A DNA stretch of 16,009 bases from JAYZVT01 sp050248375. GTDB lineage: Bacteria > Pseudomonadota > Alphaproteobacteria > Rhizobiales > Methyloligellaceae. A program made the position numbers and the translations under genes. Of this stretch, positions 7,884 through 15,915 are shown piece after piece (the stretch's first letter is position 1; the number at the start of each line of letters is the position of its first letter). The notes under the pieces were generated by a model. It did not search any database, was not told where the DNA came from, and saw only the letters and a list, made by a program, of their open reading frames with translations. Location: contig JBFWSL010000050.1 in assembly GCA_050248375.1 (NCBI GenBank), positions 1-16,009 of the forward strand, in the 5' to 3' direction.

Positions 7884-9886
7884 GCGGCTTCGCGGACGCC
7901 CGCGTGATTGCGGGTCGCCATGAACAGTCCGACGCCAAGGGCGAACAGTACGGCTGCCGCCACAGTGCCCTGGAAGTTTGTCCAGGGAAGCAGGCCGCCG
8001 CCCGGCGTAGCTAGGCTCATGCCCGCGGCCACCAGCAGGGCGCGGATCGGCCATTGCATGACGGGATGGGCGCGCAGGTCGCCGAGGCCGATGAGATAGC
8101 CCTGAAGCGCGCCGGCAACCACGAGCACGCCGGCGAAGGCGGAGCCGATGGCGACGAGGATATTGAGCCAGGCGCCTTCCAGGATCAGCCCCGGATTGAG
8201 GACGAAGAAGAAGGGGATGACGTAGATGATGCTGCCGAGGCGCATTGCCTCCAGCCCTGTGCGCATGGGCGAGGCCCCGGCAAGGGCCGCGGCCGCATAG
8301 GCGCCCAACGCGACAGGCGGAGTGATGAAGGAGATCATGCCCCAGTAGAGAATGAACAGGTGCACGGACATGGGCGACAGGCCGCCCTGGATGAGGGCCG
8401 GAGCGAGCACGATCGCCAGGAAGATGTAGGCCGCGGTCACGGTCATGCCGATGCCCATGATGAAGCTGGTGATCGCGCCCATCAGCAGGAGCATGAGGGT
8501 GTTGCCCCCGGCCATGAAGACGAGGTCGTTGACGAGGGTGCCGGCAACGCCGGTCATGGACAACGCTCCGACGATCAGGCCGACGGCGGCGAGGATGGCG
8601 GTCAACTCTGTCAGCAGGCGAATGGAGCCGAGAAGGAAATCCCCGAGCTGCCGCCAGCCCCAGCGATTGTGGGGGAAGATCTGGTTGAGCAGGAGGAGGA
8701 TGGCGGTGGCGTAGAAGGGCGCCAGCGCCTCGCGGCGCAGATACAGCAGCATGACGATGAGCAGAACGAAGACGAAAACGAAATACCAGCCCTCGCGCAT
8801 GGTGCGGGCGAGGGAGGGCAGCTCCGCAGCCGGCAGTCCCTTCAGGCCCTTGCGGGCCGCATAGGCGTCGATCTGGATGAACAGGCCGAAATAATAAAGC
8901 GCGGACGGGATCGCCGCCGCGATGGCGATGTCGGCGTAGGGCACTTCGATGATGGTGGCCATGATGAAGGCGGTGGCGCCCATGACCGGAGGCATCAGCA
9001 CGCCGCCGGTAGATGCGCAGGCCTCCACGCCGCCGGCGTAGTGGGGCGAGAAGCCGGTGCGCTTCATGGCCGGAATGGTCATGACGCCCGTGGTCAGCAC
9101 GTTGGTGATGACGCTGCCGCTCATGGAGCCCATCAGGCCACTGGCGAAGACGGCGACCTTGGCCGCGCCGCCGCGCACGCTGCCGAGCAGGCTGAAGGCG
9201 AGGTTGAGGAAGAACTTGCCGCCTCCGGTATGGGTGAGCGCGACGCCGAAGATGAGGAAGCCGATGACCAGCTCGGCGAAAGCGCGCATGGGGATGCCGA
9301 GGATGCTCTCGATGCTCATGGCGTGATAGCCCGCGGCCTCGCCCCAGGTGCTGGCGAGGCCGGCGATGGGGCCGGGCATGACGTCGGCGACGAGCGGGTA
9401 GAGCGAGAACAAAAGCACGATGATGAAAATCGGCAGGCCGCCTGCGCGGCGCACGGCCTCGAGCACGAGGATCCAGAGCAGATAGCTCATATAGATGGCG
9501 TGGTCCGGCGCGACGAACTCCCAGCCCAGGTCAACAATGCGCGTGGAATTGACAAAGAAGTAGAGGCACACGCCGAAAGTGAGCAGGGCGAGAGCCGCAT
9601 CGTACCAGGGCACCTGGCTGACGCCTTGGGGACGCGCGGCGACATATGCGGGAAAGAACACGAATGTAAAGGGCAACAGGAGCCCGAGCACCGCGTAGAG
9701 ATAGTGGTTGGAGAGGAGAACGATGCTGCCCAGCCATTGCTGGCCAAAGATCACGCGCACCTGATCCATGGCCAGAAAGATCACCAGGACGGACGCCGCG
9801 AGGGCGATAACCGTCCAGAAACGATCAAGCCGCCGGTGGCGCTCCCGGACCACCGGCGGCTCGGCTGCTTTCGATTTCAGCGCCAT
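7880..9886 (-). CDS. TRAP transporter permease, fused 4TM/12TM (TAXI-type)
   Basis: A 668-residue polytopic inner-membrane protein joining the small DctQ-like and large DctM-like subunits in one chain, as is usual for TAXI-type TRAP transporters. It imports an organic anion, driven by an ion gradient, after delivery by the periplasmic binding protein. The N-terminal third holds hydrophobic segments such as TVIALAASVLVIFLA and LYAVLGLLLPFTFVFFPAYV. The large subunit has the hallmark run GSMSGSVITNVLTTGVMTIP and ACASTGGVLMPPVMGATAFI. A C-terminal extension adds further membrane segments. ATG at 9886 is chosen (MALKSKAAEPP); it overlaps the binding-protein stop by 10 bases, implying translational coupling. 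A start at 9937 would add 17 Arg-rich residues deep in the upstream gene. The stop codon lies in the edge of repeat copy 1. Confidence 0.93.
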   Translation of the reverse strand: MALKSKAAEPPVVRERHRRLDRFWTVIALAASVLVIFLAMDQVRVIFGQQWLGSIVLLSNHYLYAVLGLLLPFTFVFFPAYVAARPQGVSQVPWYDAALALLTFGVCLYFFVNSTRIVDLGWEFVAPDHAIYMSYLLWILVLEAVRRAGGLPIFIIVLLFSLYPLVADVMPGPIAGLASTWGEAAGYHAMSIESILGIPMRAFAELVIGFLIFGVALTHTGGGKFFLNLAFSLLGSVRGGAAKVAVFASGLMGSMSGSVITNVLTTGVMTIPAMKRTGFSPHYAGGVEACASTGGVLMPPVMGATAFIMATIIEVPYADIAIAAAIPSALYYFGLFIQIDAYAARKGLKGLPAAELPSLARTMREGWYFVFVFVLLIVMLLYLRREALAPFYATAILLLLNQIFPHNRWGWRQLGDFLLGSIRLLTELTAILAAVGLIVGALSMTGVAGTLVNDLVFMAGGNTLMLLLMGAITSFIMGIGMTVTAAYIFLAIVLAPALIQGGLSPMSVHLFILYWGMISFITPPVALGAYAAAALAGASPMRTGLEAMRLGSIIYVIPFFFVLNPGLILEGAWLNILVAIGSAFAGVLVVAGALQGYLIGLGDLRAHPVMQWPIRALLVAAGMSLATPGGGLLPWTNFQGTVAAAVLFALGVGLFMATRNHAGVREAA

Positions 9887-11025
9887 ATGGGGTCGAGGCC
9901 GGCCTTTTCGAGCGCGGCGGCGCGAACTTCCATCCATTTGGCCTTGAAGGCGTCGCCTTCCAGGGTCTTGTCCATCGCGGCCCAGGCTTCGCCCAGCACC
10001 TTCTGGCGCTTCACCAGCTTGTCGTTATGGGCCTGGTGTTCGGCCTTCCAGACGCCAGCTTCCTTGAAGTAGGCGATGGCGCCTTCGTGATAGGGCACCA
10101 CCCAGTCGAGGATCTGGTTTTTCAACGCCCAGCCCTTGGCGGCGGGCTCCGCCTGCGAGTAGCTGTCGTATTCCTCGACCAGGGCGCGCGTCAGCGAATA
10201 CACCTCGTTCTTGTCGCGCCCGTCGAGCGTCATCAGGATCGGATAGGGATAGGCCGGGCCCTCATAGGGCTTCTCCTTGGAGATGCCCGTGCCCGAGGTG
10301 ATCATGTTGGGCACGAAGTAGGGTGCGATCTTGGCGATCCCGTCCCAGCAGGCCTTGTCCTTGTGCGGTGTCGGCGGCCAGTAGATACCGCGCGGGCTGG
10401 CTTCCAGCTTCTTGGTGGGACCCGAGAGGGTGGAGGCGAACATGGCGTCCACCTGGTCGTTGACCATGCCTTCCCAGGCTTGGCCGTAGCCGGAGAACTC
10501 GACCTTCTCCACATCCTTCCAGGTCAGGCCGCCGCAAGCGAGCATGCCCTCGATGCCGACGTTGAGGGCGTCGCCGCCGCGCACATAGGCGACGCGCTTG
10601 CCCTTGAGGTCGGCGTAGGTCTTGATGCCCTTGTCGGCGGCGACCGCGACGCTGAGGCCGGAGGACCCGCTCGCGCTCATCAGCAGACGCACAGGCATCG
10701 GGCCCCATTCGCGATCGGCAAACTCGAAAATGCCTTCGGAAGCGAAGAAGGTGGCGATGCCGTTGGCGGAATACTCGATCTTCCCCGCCTTCACCGGGGT
10801 CAGGCGGGAAACGTCGTTCTTGCCCGGCACGACGCGCAGGGTGACGTTGTACTTGTCCTTGAGCGCCTTGCCGATGGCGACGGACTGGTTGTAGCCGGTG
10901 GTGCCGGTGTCATAGGCCGTCCATGTCATGTTCTCTGGCAGCTTGACCTCTGCCGCGAGCGCGCCGATCGCGCCCGCCGACAGGAATAACGCGGAGACGA
11001 GCGCGGCCGATATTCCCGATTTCAT
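9877..11025 (-). CDS. TAXI-family TRAP solute-binding protein
   Basis: A 382-residue periplasmic receptor for the TRAP permease encoded directly downstream. The signal peptide is clear: MKSG, a hydrophobic core ISAALVSALFLSAGAIG and cleavage after ALAA (about residue 25). The mature protein opens with WTAYDTGTTGYNQSVAIGKAL, the usual ligand-site start of TAXI receptors, and contains YADLKGKRVAYVRGGDALN and QAWEGMVNDQVDAMFAST in the second lobe. ATG at 11025 is supported by GGGAGGA 7 bases upstream. It is the first gene of the minus-strand unit (receptor, permease, then SDR). Its promoter region is shared with the divergent acyl-CoA synthetase, which suggests that uptake and activation of the same acid are co-regulated. 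The ligand is unknown; a carboxylate is likely from context. Confidence 0.94.
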   Translation of the reverse strand: MKSGISAALVSALFLSAGAIGALAAEVKLPENMTWTAYDTGTTGYNQSVAIGKALKDKYNVTLRVVPGKNDVSRLTPVKAGKIEYSANGIATFFASEGIFEFADREWGPMPVRLLMSASGSSGLSVAVAADKGIKTYADLKGKRVAYVRGGDALNVGIEGMLACGGLTWKDVEKVEFSGYGQAWEGMVNDQVDAMFASTLSGPTKKLEASPRGIYWPPTPHKDKACWDGIAKIAPYFVPNMITSGTGISKEKPYEGPAYPYPILMTLDGRDKNEVYSLTRALVEEYDSYSQAEPAAKGWALKNQILDWVVPYHEGAIAYFKEAGVWKAEHQAHNDKLVKRQKVLGEAWAAMDKTLEGDAFKAKWMEVRAAALEKAGLDPIWR

Positions 11026-11089
11026 GATGCATCCTCCCTTGCTGGCTCATGGCTTTGCCTCCCGGCCGCTAAAACTGCCAGGGGCGCTT

Positions 11090-11106
11090 GTTTTGCACAG
11101 CAGAAT
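11090..11106. promoter_or_regulatory. Candidate IclR operator, site B
   Basis: GTTTTGC-ACA-GCAGAAT lies in the 224-base region between the divergent TAXI receptor (start 11025) and acyl-CoA synthetase (start 11250). Over TTTTGCAAAGCGGAATTAA in site C it matches all but two positions. Extra TTTTGC half-sites follow at 11111-11116 and 11119-11124, and CAATTCGGC appears at 11140-11148, so the region may bind more than one dimer. Confidence 0.6.
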
Positions 11107-11249
11107 TAAGTTTTGCATTTTTGCGCGACGCGTGCAAAGCAATTCGGCACAATGCCGTGTCTTGTGATCGTCATGTGCCCTTAACCGCTGGGGGGAAATT
11201 TGCCGGCGGCGGTGGCCGGGGAACGGCGATGATGCAGTAAGGCGCTGAA

Positions 11250-13388
11250 ATGCAATTCGTATCTGAAATCCGCGATAGTCGCGCCGGAATTGGCTGCCTG
11301 CTGGAGCCCGCTTCGGTGGCCATCATCGGAGCCTCCGACGATCCCGCGCGCATTGGCGGGCGTCCGCTGCGCTATCTGCTGCAGGAAGGCTTCCAGGGGA
11401 CGGTCTATCCGGTCAATCCGAACCGGCAGACGGTGCAGGGGCAAAAGGCCTATGCCTCTGTTTCCGACCTGCCGCAGGCGGTGGATTGCGCGCTGGTGGC
11501 GGTGCCGGCGAAGATCGTGGCCGGGGCGCTGGAGCAGTGCGCGGCCGCGGGCGTCAAGTCCGCCATCGTGTTCAGCTCCGGCTTCGCCGAGATGGGCGGG
11601 GAAGGCACGGGGCTGCAGGCAGAGCTGGCGGCCATCGCCCGGCGCAGCGGCATGAGGGTGCTGGGGCCGAACTGTCTCGGCGTACTCGGCTTCTCCAGCC
11701 GCTTCTTCGCCACCTTTTCGAGTTCCGGAGACCAGGGCTACCCGCAGGCCGGCCCGGTCGCCATCATCAGCCAGAGCGGCGCCTATGGCACCCATCTCTA
11801 CATGGTTGCCCGCAACTGGGGGCTCGGCGTCAGCCATGTGATCACCACCGGCAACGAATGCGATGTGGACGTCGCGGAATGCATCGGCTGGGCGGCGGAA
11901 CGCGAGGACGTGAAAGTCATTGCCGCCTATGCGGAGGGGATCAAGGACGGGCCAGCGTTGATCCGGTCGCTGGAGAAGGCGCGGGCGAACCGCAAGCCGG
12001 TAGTGTTCATGAAGGTGGGCCGCAGCGCCGAAGGCGCGGCGGCGGCGGCCTCCCATACAGCTTCCCTTGCGGGCTCGGATGAAATCTACGATGCGGTCTT
12101 CCGCCAGTATGGCGTGCACCGCGCAGACACCACCGAGCAGATGCTGGATGCCGTCTATGCCTGCACGGCGGGCATATTCCCCGCGAGCCGGCGCATCGGC
12201 CTCGTCACTATCTCCGGCGGCGTGGGCGTGCAGATGGCCGACCACGCCAAGAAGGCCGGTCTCGAAGTGGCGCCCATGCCCCTGGTGGCACAGGAGAAGC
12301 TGAAGGCAAAGCTGCCCTTCGCCTCGGCGCTCAATCCGGTGGATACCACCGCACAGTTCTTCAACGACATGGGGCTGGTGCGGGAGAATTTCACCATCAT
12401 GCTGGAGGATGGAGGCTACGGCACGGCGGTGGCATTTTTTACGATGGCGGCGGCTTCGCGCTTCGTGATCGAACCGCTGCTGGCGGAGCTGCGCATCATC
12501 CGCGAGCAGTTCCCCGACCGGCTGCTGATCCTGTCGCTGCTGGGACCGCCCGAAGTGGTCGCACGTTACCGGGAGGCGGGTTATCTGACCTTTGAGGATC
12601 CCTGCCGGGCGATCGAAGCCGCCGCCGCGGTGGTACGCTTCGGGGAAAGCTTCGCGCGGGCGTCCAGGGACATGAGCGCAGACGTGCCAGCGGACTTCGG
12701 GGCAGCGCCGCATATACCCGCGCGCCGTCTGAGCGAGTGGGAGTCGCGCGATTTGCTGGCCGGGGCGGGCGTGCCTCTGGCGCAGGCCGTGCTGGCGTGG
12801 AGCCCGGAGGAAGCGGCGACGGCGGCCGCGGCTTTCGGCGCGCCCGTGGCCATGAAGATCAATGCGGGCGAGATCGCCCACAAGACCGAGATCGGCGGCG
12901 TGGCCCTGAATGTCCATGCCGCAGACGCCGGGAAGACCTACGAGACGCTGATGGAGCGGGTGGCGAAGTCCGCGCCCTCGGCGAGGCCGGACGGGGTCAT
13001 CGTCGCGCCGATGGTGACGGGTGGGGTCGAGACCATTCTCGGGGTGCAGTTTGACCCGGTGTTCGGACCGGCGGTGATGTTCGGCATGGGCGGTGTGTTC
13101 GCGGAGGTGTTCCGGGACGTGGCTTTCCGCCTCGCGCCCATCAGCAAGGAGGAGGCGCTGGCCATGATCGCGGAAACGCGCGGGGCGGCGCTGCTCGCCG
13201 GGGCGCGGGGCAAGCCGGTGGCGGACATGGATGCTCTGGCCGATGCCATCGTCGCGCTGTCGCGTCTGGCGGCCCGCTGCGACGGCCGGCTGGCGAGCAT
13301 CGACATCAATCCGTTCGTGGTGTTGCCGGAGGGGAAGGGCGCCGTAGCGCTCGATTGCCTGTTGGTGCCGAAGGCGGCGGAGTCCTAG
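11250..13388 (+). CDS. Fused acyl-CoA synthetase, ADP-forming (acetate-CoA ligase family)
   Basis: A 712-residue single-chain enzyme of the NDP-forming acyl-CoA synthetase family, which makes acyl-CoA from acid, CoA and ATP with ADP + Pi as products through a phosphohistidine. Domains: CoA-binding Rossmann fold (~20-135, with VAIIGAS at 23-29), succinyl-CoA-ligase-like region (~150-290, with SQSGAYG and active-site His269 in SHTASLAGSDE), a second flavodoxin-like ligase domain (~310-450), and a C-terminal ATP-grasp (~490-705) with K536 and the AHKTEIGGV segment (H544, K545). The first ATG is used; AAGG lies 8 bases upstream. It is divergent from the TRAP operon and convergent with the IclR gene, across repeat copy 2. 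It is the only acid-activating enzyme in the cluster and so probably primes the imported acid. Its TAG stop is the left edge of the repeat. Confidence 0.92.
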   Translation: MQFVSEIRDSRAGIGCLLEPASVAIIGASDDPARIGGRPLRYLLQEGFQGTVYPVNPNRQTVQGQKAYASVSDLPQAVDCALVAVPAKIVAGALEQCAAAGVKSAIVFSSGFAEMGGEGTGLQAELAAIARRSGMRVLGPNCLGVLGFSSRFFATFSSSGDQGYPQAGPVAIISQSGAYGTHLYMVARNWGLGVSHVITTGNECDVDVAECIGWAAEREDVKVIAAYAEGIKDGPALIRSLEKARANRKPVVFMKVGRSAEGAAAAASHTASLAGSDEIYDAVFRQYGVHRADTTEQMLDAVYACTAGIFPASRRIGLVTISGGVGVQMADHAKKAGLEVAPMPLVAQEKLKAKLPFASALNPVDTTAQFFNDMGLVRENFTIMLEDGGYGTAVAFFTMAAASRFVIEPLLAELRIIREQFPDRLLILSLLGPPEVVARYREAGYLTFEDPCRAIEAAAAVVRFGESFARASRDMSADVPADFGAAPHIPARRLSEWESRDLLAGAGVPLAQAVLAWSPEEAATAAAAFGAPVAMKINAGEIAHKTEIGGVALNVHAADAGKTYETLMERVAKSAPSARPDGVIVAPMVTGGVETILGVQFDPVFGPAVMFGMGGVFAEVFRDVAFRLAPISKEEALAMIAETRGAALLAGARGKPVADMDALADAIVALSRLAARCDGRLASIDINPFVVLPEGKGAVALDCLLVPKAAES

Positions 13389-13500
13389 AGCATCATCCGG
13401 CCAAGTGGATACCACTTTTCCGATAAGATCATGCTCAAGCTATTGACTGGCGCATCATCTTACCGGCCAAGCGAATCCACTTGGCCGGATGATGCGCTAG
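13385..13500. repeat. CTAG-bounded double-palindrome element, copy 2 (RIME-like)
   Basis: The second copy fills the whole gap between the convergent acyl-CoA synthetase and IclR genes. Its CTAG ends (13385-13388, 13497-13500) carry both genes' TAG stop codons. The body matches copy 1 except for 7 substitutions and one indel. In this copy the outermost 21 bases are perfect inverted repeats (13390-13410 with 13475-13495), because three left-arm bases differ from copy 1 and match the right arm instead. It may act as a bidirectional transcript end or stabiliser; no T-run is present. Confidence 0.85.
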
Positions 13501-14312
13501 AGGCTTCTGGCGACCGAGATGCGGGCCGCTATCTGCACCAGCCGCGGGCCGTAGTCTTTCTCAAGCGCCTCGCGGGAGATTTTGAAAGCGGGCCCGCCGC
13601 AGTTGATCGCATAGACATTGCGGTCGCCGGAGATGACCGGCACCGCGGCGGCGTTGATGTCCGAGCGCCACTCGCCAAAGGACGTGCAGAAACCGCGTTC
13701 GCGGATTTGCTCGATGGAACTCTCGATGCCCTTGCGCAGGCGGTCGTAGTCCTTCTTCGTCTCGCGCTTCTTCAGGTGATCCAGGAGGAACTCGCGTTCG
13801 TCCTCCGGAAGAACCGCGAGCAGCGCGCGCCCGATCGAGGTGGGGGCGAGGGGCAGGCGCGCGCCCACATCGATGCGCAAGGTGACGGCGCCGGGGCCGC
13901 GACAAACCTCCAGATAGACCATGTCCATGCGGTCGCGGCCGCCGAGCGCGATGGTTGCGTCGGCATGGTCCGCCAACTCCTGCATAAGCGGCCTCGCCCG
14001 TTCGCGGATGTCGAGGCCGGACAGCATGGCGTAGCCCAGCGACAATACGCCGGAGCCGAGCTGATAGGTGCCATGCCGCTCGGAATAGGTGAGATAGCCA
14101 AGGCGGGTGAGGGTATAGGTGAGGCGGGAGATGGTGGGCTTGGGCAGGCCGGTGCGCTTGGCGATCTCGAGGTTGCTCAGGCTCACGTCCCCGGGACGAT
14201 AGCAGCGCAGCACGTCGAGGCCGCGCGCCAGCGCGGTGACAAAGCGGCGGTCCTTGACCTCGTCCTCCAGGGGATCGAGATCGATGGCTGGCATGTGCTG
14301 CATTGCTTTCAT
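13497..14312 (-). CDS. IclR-family transcriptional regulator
   Basis: A 271-residue DNA-binding regulator. The N-terminal winged helix-turn-helix spans ~22-85, with recognition region LSNLEIAKRTGLPKPTISRL and RLGYLTYSERHGTYQLGSG. The C-terminal IclR effector-binding domain follows (~95-265), with RMDMVYLEVCRGP, RLPLAPTSIGRALLA and INCGGPAF. ATG at 14312 is preferred: GGA lies 7 bases upstream, and the alternative TTG at 14357 has no ribosome binding site and would add 15 residues. It diverges from the second acyl-CoA dehydrogenase across a 165-base region holding site C, so it probably controls itself and that gene, and by shared sites the rest of the cluster. IclR proteins of catabolic clusters usually sense the substrate or a CoA-pathway intermediate; whether this one represses or activates is not visible. 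Confidence 0.93.
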   Translation of the reverse strand: MKAMQHMPAIDLDPLEDEVKDRRFVTALARGLDVLRCYRPGDVSLSNLEIAKRTGLPKPTISRLTYTLTRLGYLTYSERHGTYQLGSGVLSLGYAMLSGLDIRERARPLMQELADHADATIALGGRDRMDMVYLEVCRGPGAVTLRIDVGARLPLAPTSIGRALLAVLPEDEREFLLDHLKKRETKKDYDRLRKGIESSIEQIRERGFCTSFGEWRSDINAAAVPVISGDRNVYAINCGGPAFKISREALEKDYGPRLVQIAARISVARSL

Positions 14313-14430
14313 CCGGCTTTCCGGGGCCAGGGCGTTCCGGAATGAACTGGGTTTCAAGGTTTATCCACTGGTCCCGCTTGCGGCAACCCGGGCCGCAAGC
14401 CTATACAAGCCCCAACAATTGTGGAACTTT

Positions 14431-14447
14431 ATTTTGCAAAGCGGAAT
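14431..14447. promoter_or_regulatory. Candidate IclR operator, site C
   Basis: ATTTTGC-AAA-GCGGAAT, a 7-3-7 near-palindrome, lies between the divergent IclR gene and acyl-CoA dehydrogenase, 31-47 bases upstream of the dehydrogenase start. It is the best match to sites A and B and the natural place for autoregulation. Confidence 0.6.
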
Positions 14448-14477
14448 TAACGGACGGTCCGGGAGGATATAGATCGG

Positions 14478-15656
14478 ATGGGGCTGGACGGCGAGATTTT
14501 CGGACAACTTGCTGAAACGGTTGAGCGTTTCGTGCGCGAGCGGTTAATCCCCAATGAGGCCGCGGTGGCGGAGAGCGACCGGATGCCGCCGGAGCTCGTG
14601 CAGGAGATGCGGGATCTCGGCCTGTTCGGTCTATCGATACCGGAGGCGTATGGCGGTCTCGGCCTGACCGTGGAGGAGGAGGTGCGGATCATCATGCTGC
14701 TGGGTCATACCTCGCCCGCCTTCCGCTCGGTGTTCGGTACCAACAACGGCATCGGCAGCCAGGGCATCGTCATCGACGGCACCGAGGAGCAGAAGCGGAA
14801 ATACCTGCCGCGGCTGGCCTCGGGCGACATCATCAGCTCCTTCGCGCTCACCGAGCCCGACGCGGGCTCCGACGCGGCCTCGGTGCGGACCACGGCGCGC
14901 CGCGACGGCAACGGCTATGTGCTGAACGGTACCAAGCGCTTCATCACCAATGCGCCCCAGGCGGGTCTGTTCACCGTCATGGCGCGCACCGATCCGGCAA
15001 ACAAGGGCGCGGGCGGCATATCCGCCTTCCTGGTCGAAGCGGATACGCCGGGGCTGAGGCTCGGCAAGCCGGAGAAAAAGATGGGCCAGCAGGGCGCCCA
15101 TGTCTGCGACGTGATCTTCGAGGACTGCCGAGTGCCGGCGGACGCCCTGATTGGCCTGGAGGAAGGGCAGGGCTTCAAGACGGCGATGAAGATCCTCGAC
15201 CGCGGGCGGCTGACCATCTCGGGCATGTTCGTGGGCAACGCGGAACGACTCATCCGCGATTGCCTGCGCTACGCCCTGGATCGCAAGCAGTTCGGCAAGC
15301 CCGTCGCCGAGTTCCAGCTCGTTCAGGCCATGCTGGCGGATTGCGAGACGGAATGCTACGCGGCGAAATCCATGGTGCTGGATGCCGCCAGACGCAAGGA
15401 CGCGGGCGAGCCTGTCACCAAGCAGGCGGCGATCTGCAAGTATTTCTGCTCCGAGATGGTGGGCCGTGTGGCGGACCGCGCGGTGCAGATCCATGGCGGG
15501 GCCGGCTATGTGGCCGATTATGGTATTGAGCGATTCTACCGGGATGTCCGCCTCTACCGTCTTTACGAGGGCACCTCGCAGATCCAGCAACTGGTGATCG
15601 CGCGAGAAATGCTGCGTGAGGCCGCGGCCTCGGATCATGTTGGCCGATCCATCTAG
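14478..15656 (+). CDS. Acyl-CoA dehydrogenase, canonical short/branched-chain type
   Basis: A 392-residue FAD-dependent acyl-CoA dehydrogenase that makes trans-2-enoyl-CoA in the cytoplasm and passes electrons to electron-transfer flavoprotein. Seen: SFALTEPDAGSDAASVRTTA (flavin/substrate signature), NGTKRFITNAP, the domain-closing AVQIHGGAGYVADYGIERFYRD, and YEGTSQIQ with catalytic Glu364. Unlike the other dehydrogenase in this window, the base position is standard. The start ATG at 14478 has GGAGG 11 bases upstream, a little far but with no better option. It is transcribed away from IclR across site C. It is followed by 259 bases without a convincing gene. The likely job is ordinary alpha,beta-dehydrogenation of the activated acid feeding the hydratase/thiolase operon. 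The exact acyl group cannot be told. Confidence 0.94.
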   Translation: MGLDGEIFGQLAETVERFVRERLIPNEAAVAESDRMPPELVQEMRDLGLFGLSIPEAYGGLGLTVEEEVRIIMLLGHTSPAFRSVFGTNNGIGSQGIVIDGTEEQKRKYLPRLASGDIISSFALTEPDAGSDAASVRTTARRDGNGYVLNGTKRFITNAPQAGLFTVMARTDPANKGAGGISAFLVEADTPGLRLGKPEKKMGQQGAHVCDVIFEDCRVPADALIGLEEGQGFKTAMKILDRGRLTISGMFVGNAERLIRDCLRYALDRKQFGKPVAEFQLVQAMLADCETECYAAKSMVLDAARRKDAGEPVTKQAAICKYFCSEMVGRVADRAVQIHGGAGYVADYGIERFYRDVRLYRLYEGTSQIQQLVIAREMLREAAASDHVGRSI

Positions 15657-15708
15657 GGACAACGCTGCCGGGCAAGCCATGTATCGATGCGCGCTTACCT
15701 GTATGGTC

Positions 15709-15739
15709 AAAAAATAGGCGGCATCATCCGTGCCGCCTA
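15709..15739 (-). terminator. Intrinsic terminator reading on the minus strand
   Basis: TAGGCGGCA (15715-15723) pairs with TGCCGCCTA (15731-15739), a 9-bp stem with a 7-base loop. Six A's (15709-15714) lie on its left, so the T-run is on the minus strand. On the plus strand the tail is only ATTGGTG. It may still end the dehydrogenase transcript weakly, but as a strong terminator it serves leftward transcripts, for which no gene is seen nearby. Confidence 0.6.
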
Positions 15740-15915
15740 ATTGGTGTGCAAAAGCGTTCCGGATTGACGAAAGAGCAGGCCGGTCCGATCCGCCCATATA
15801 TCAAATGTTTCAATGAAAACAGATCACTGATCGTGGAGCCGGTGCCCGTGCCGCGCGTGGCATGGAGGTTGCGAAGCCCTGTCCACCAAAACAATTCCAA
15901 TCCGGAGGTGGACAA

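Noticed and set aside
8054..10072. 672-codon plus-strand open frame opposite the TRAP permease
   Set aside because: Low-complexity His/Glu/Gly/Asp-rich translation, antisense to a permease with clear family motifs; a codon-composition artefact.
11181..13415. 744-codon minus-strand open frame opposite the acyl-CoA synthetase
   Set aside because: Antisense shadow with Arg/His-rich translation and no motif, and it runs into the repeat element.
7766..13500. Composite transposon bounded by the two repeat copies
   Set aside because: The copies are only ~115 bp, carry no transposase, and the enclosed genes have the same style as those outside and form parts of one pathway that extends beyond both copies.
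15724..15915. 63-codon minus-strand frame before the last gene
   Set aside because: It starts with TTG without a ribosome binding site, and its end lies in the loop of the minus-strand terminator. The composition looks random.
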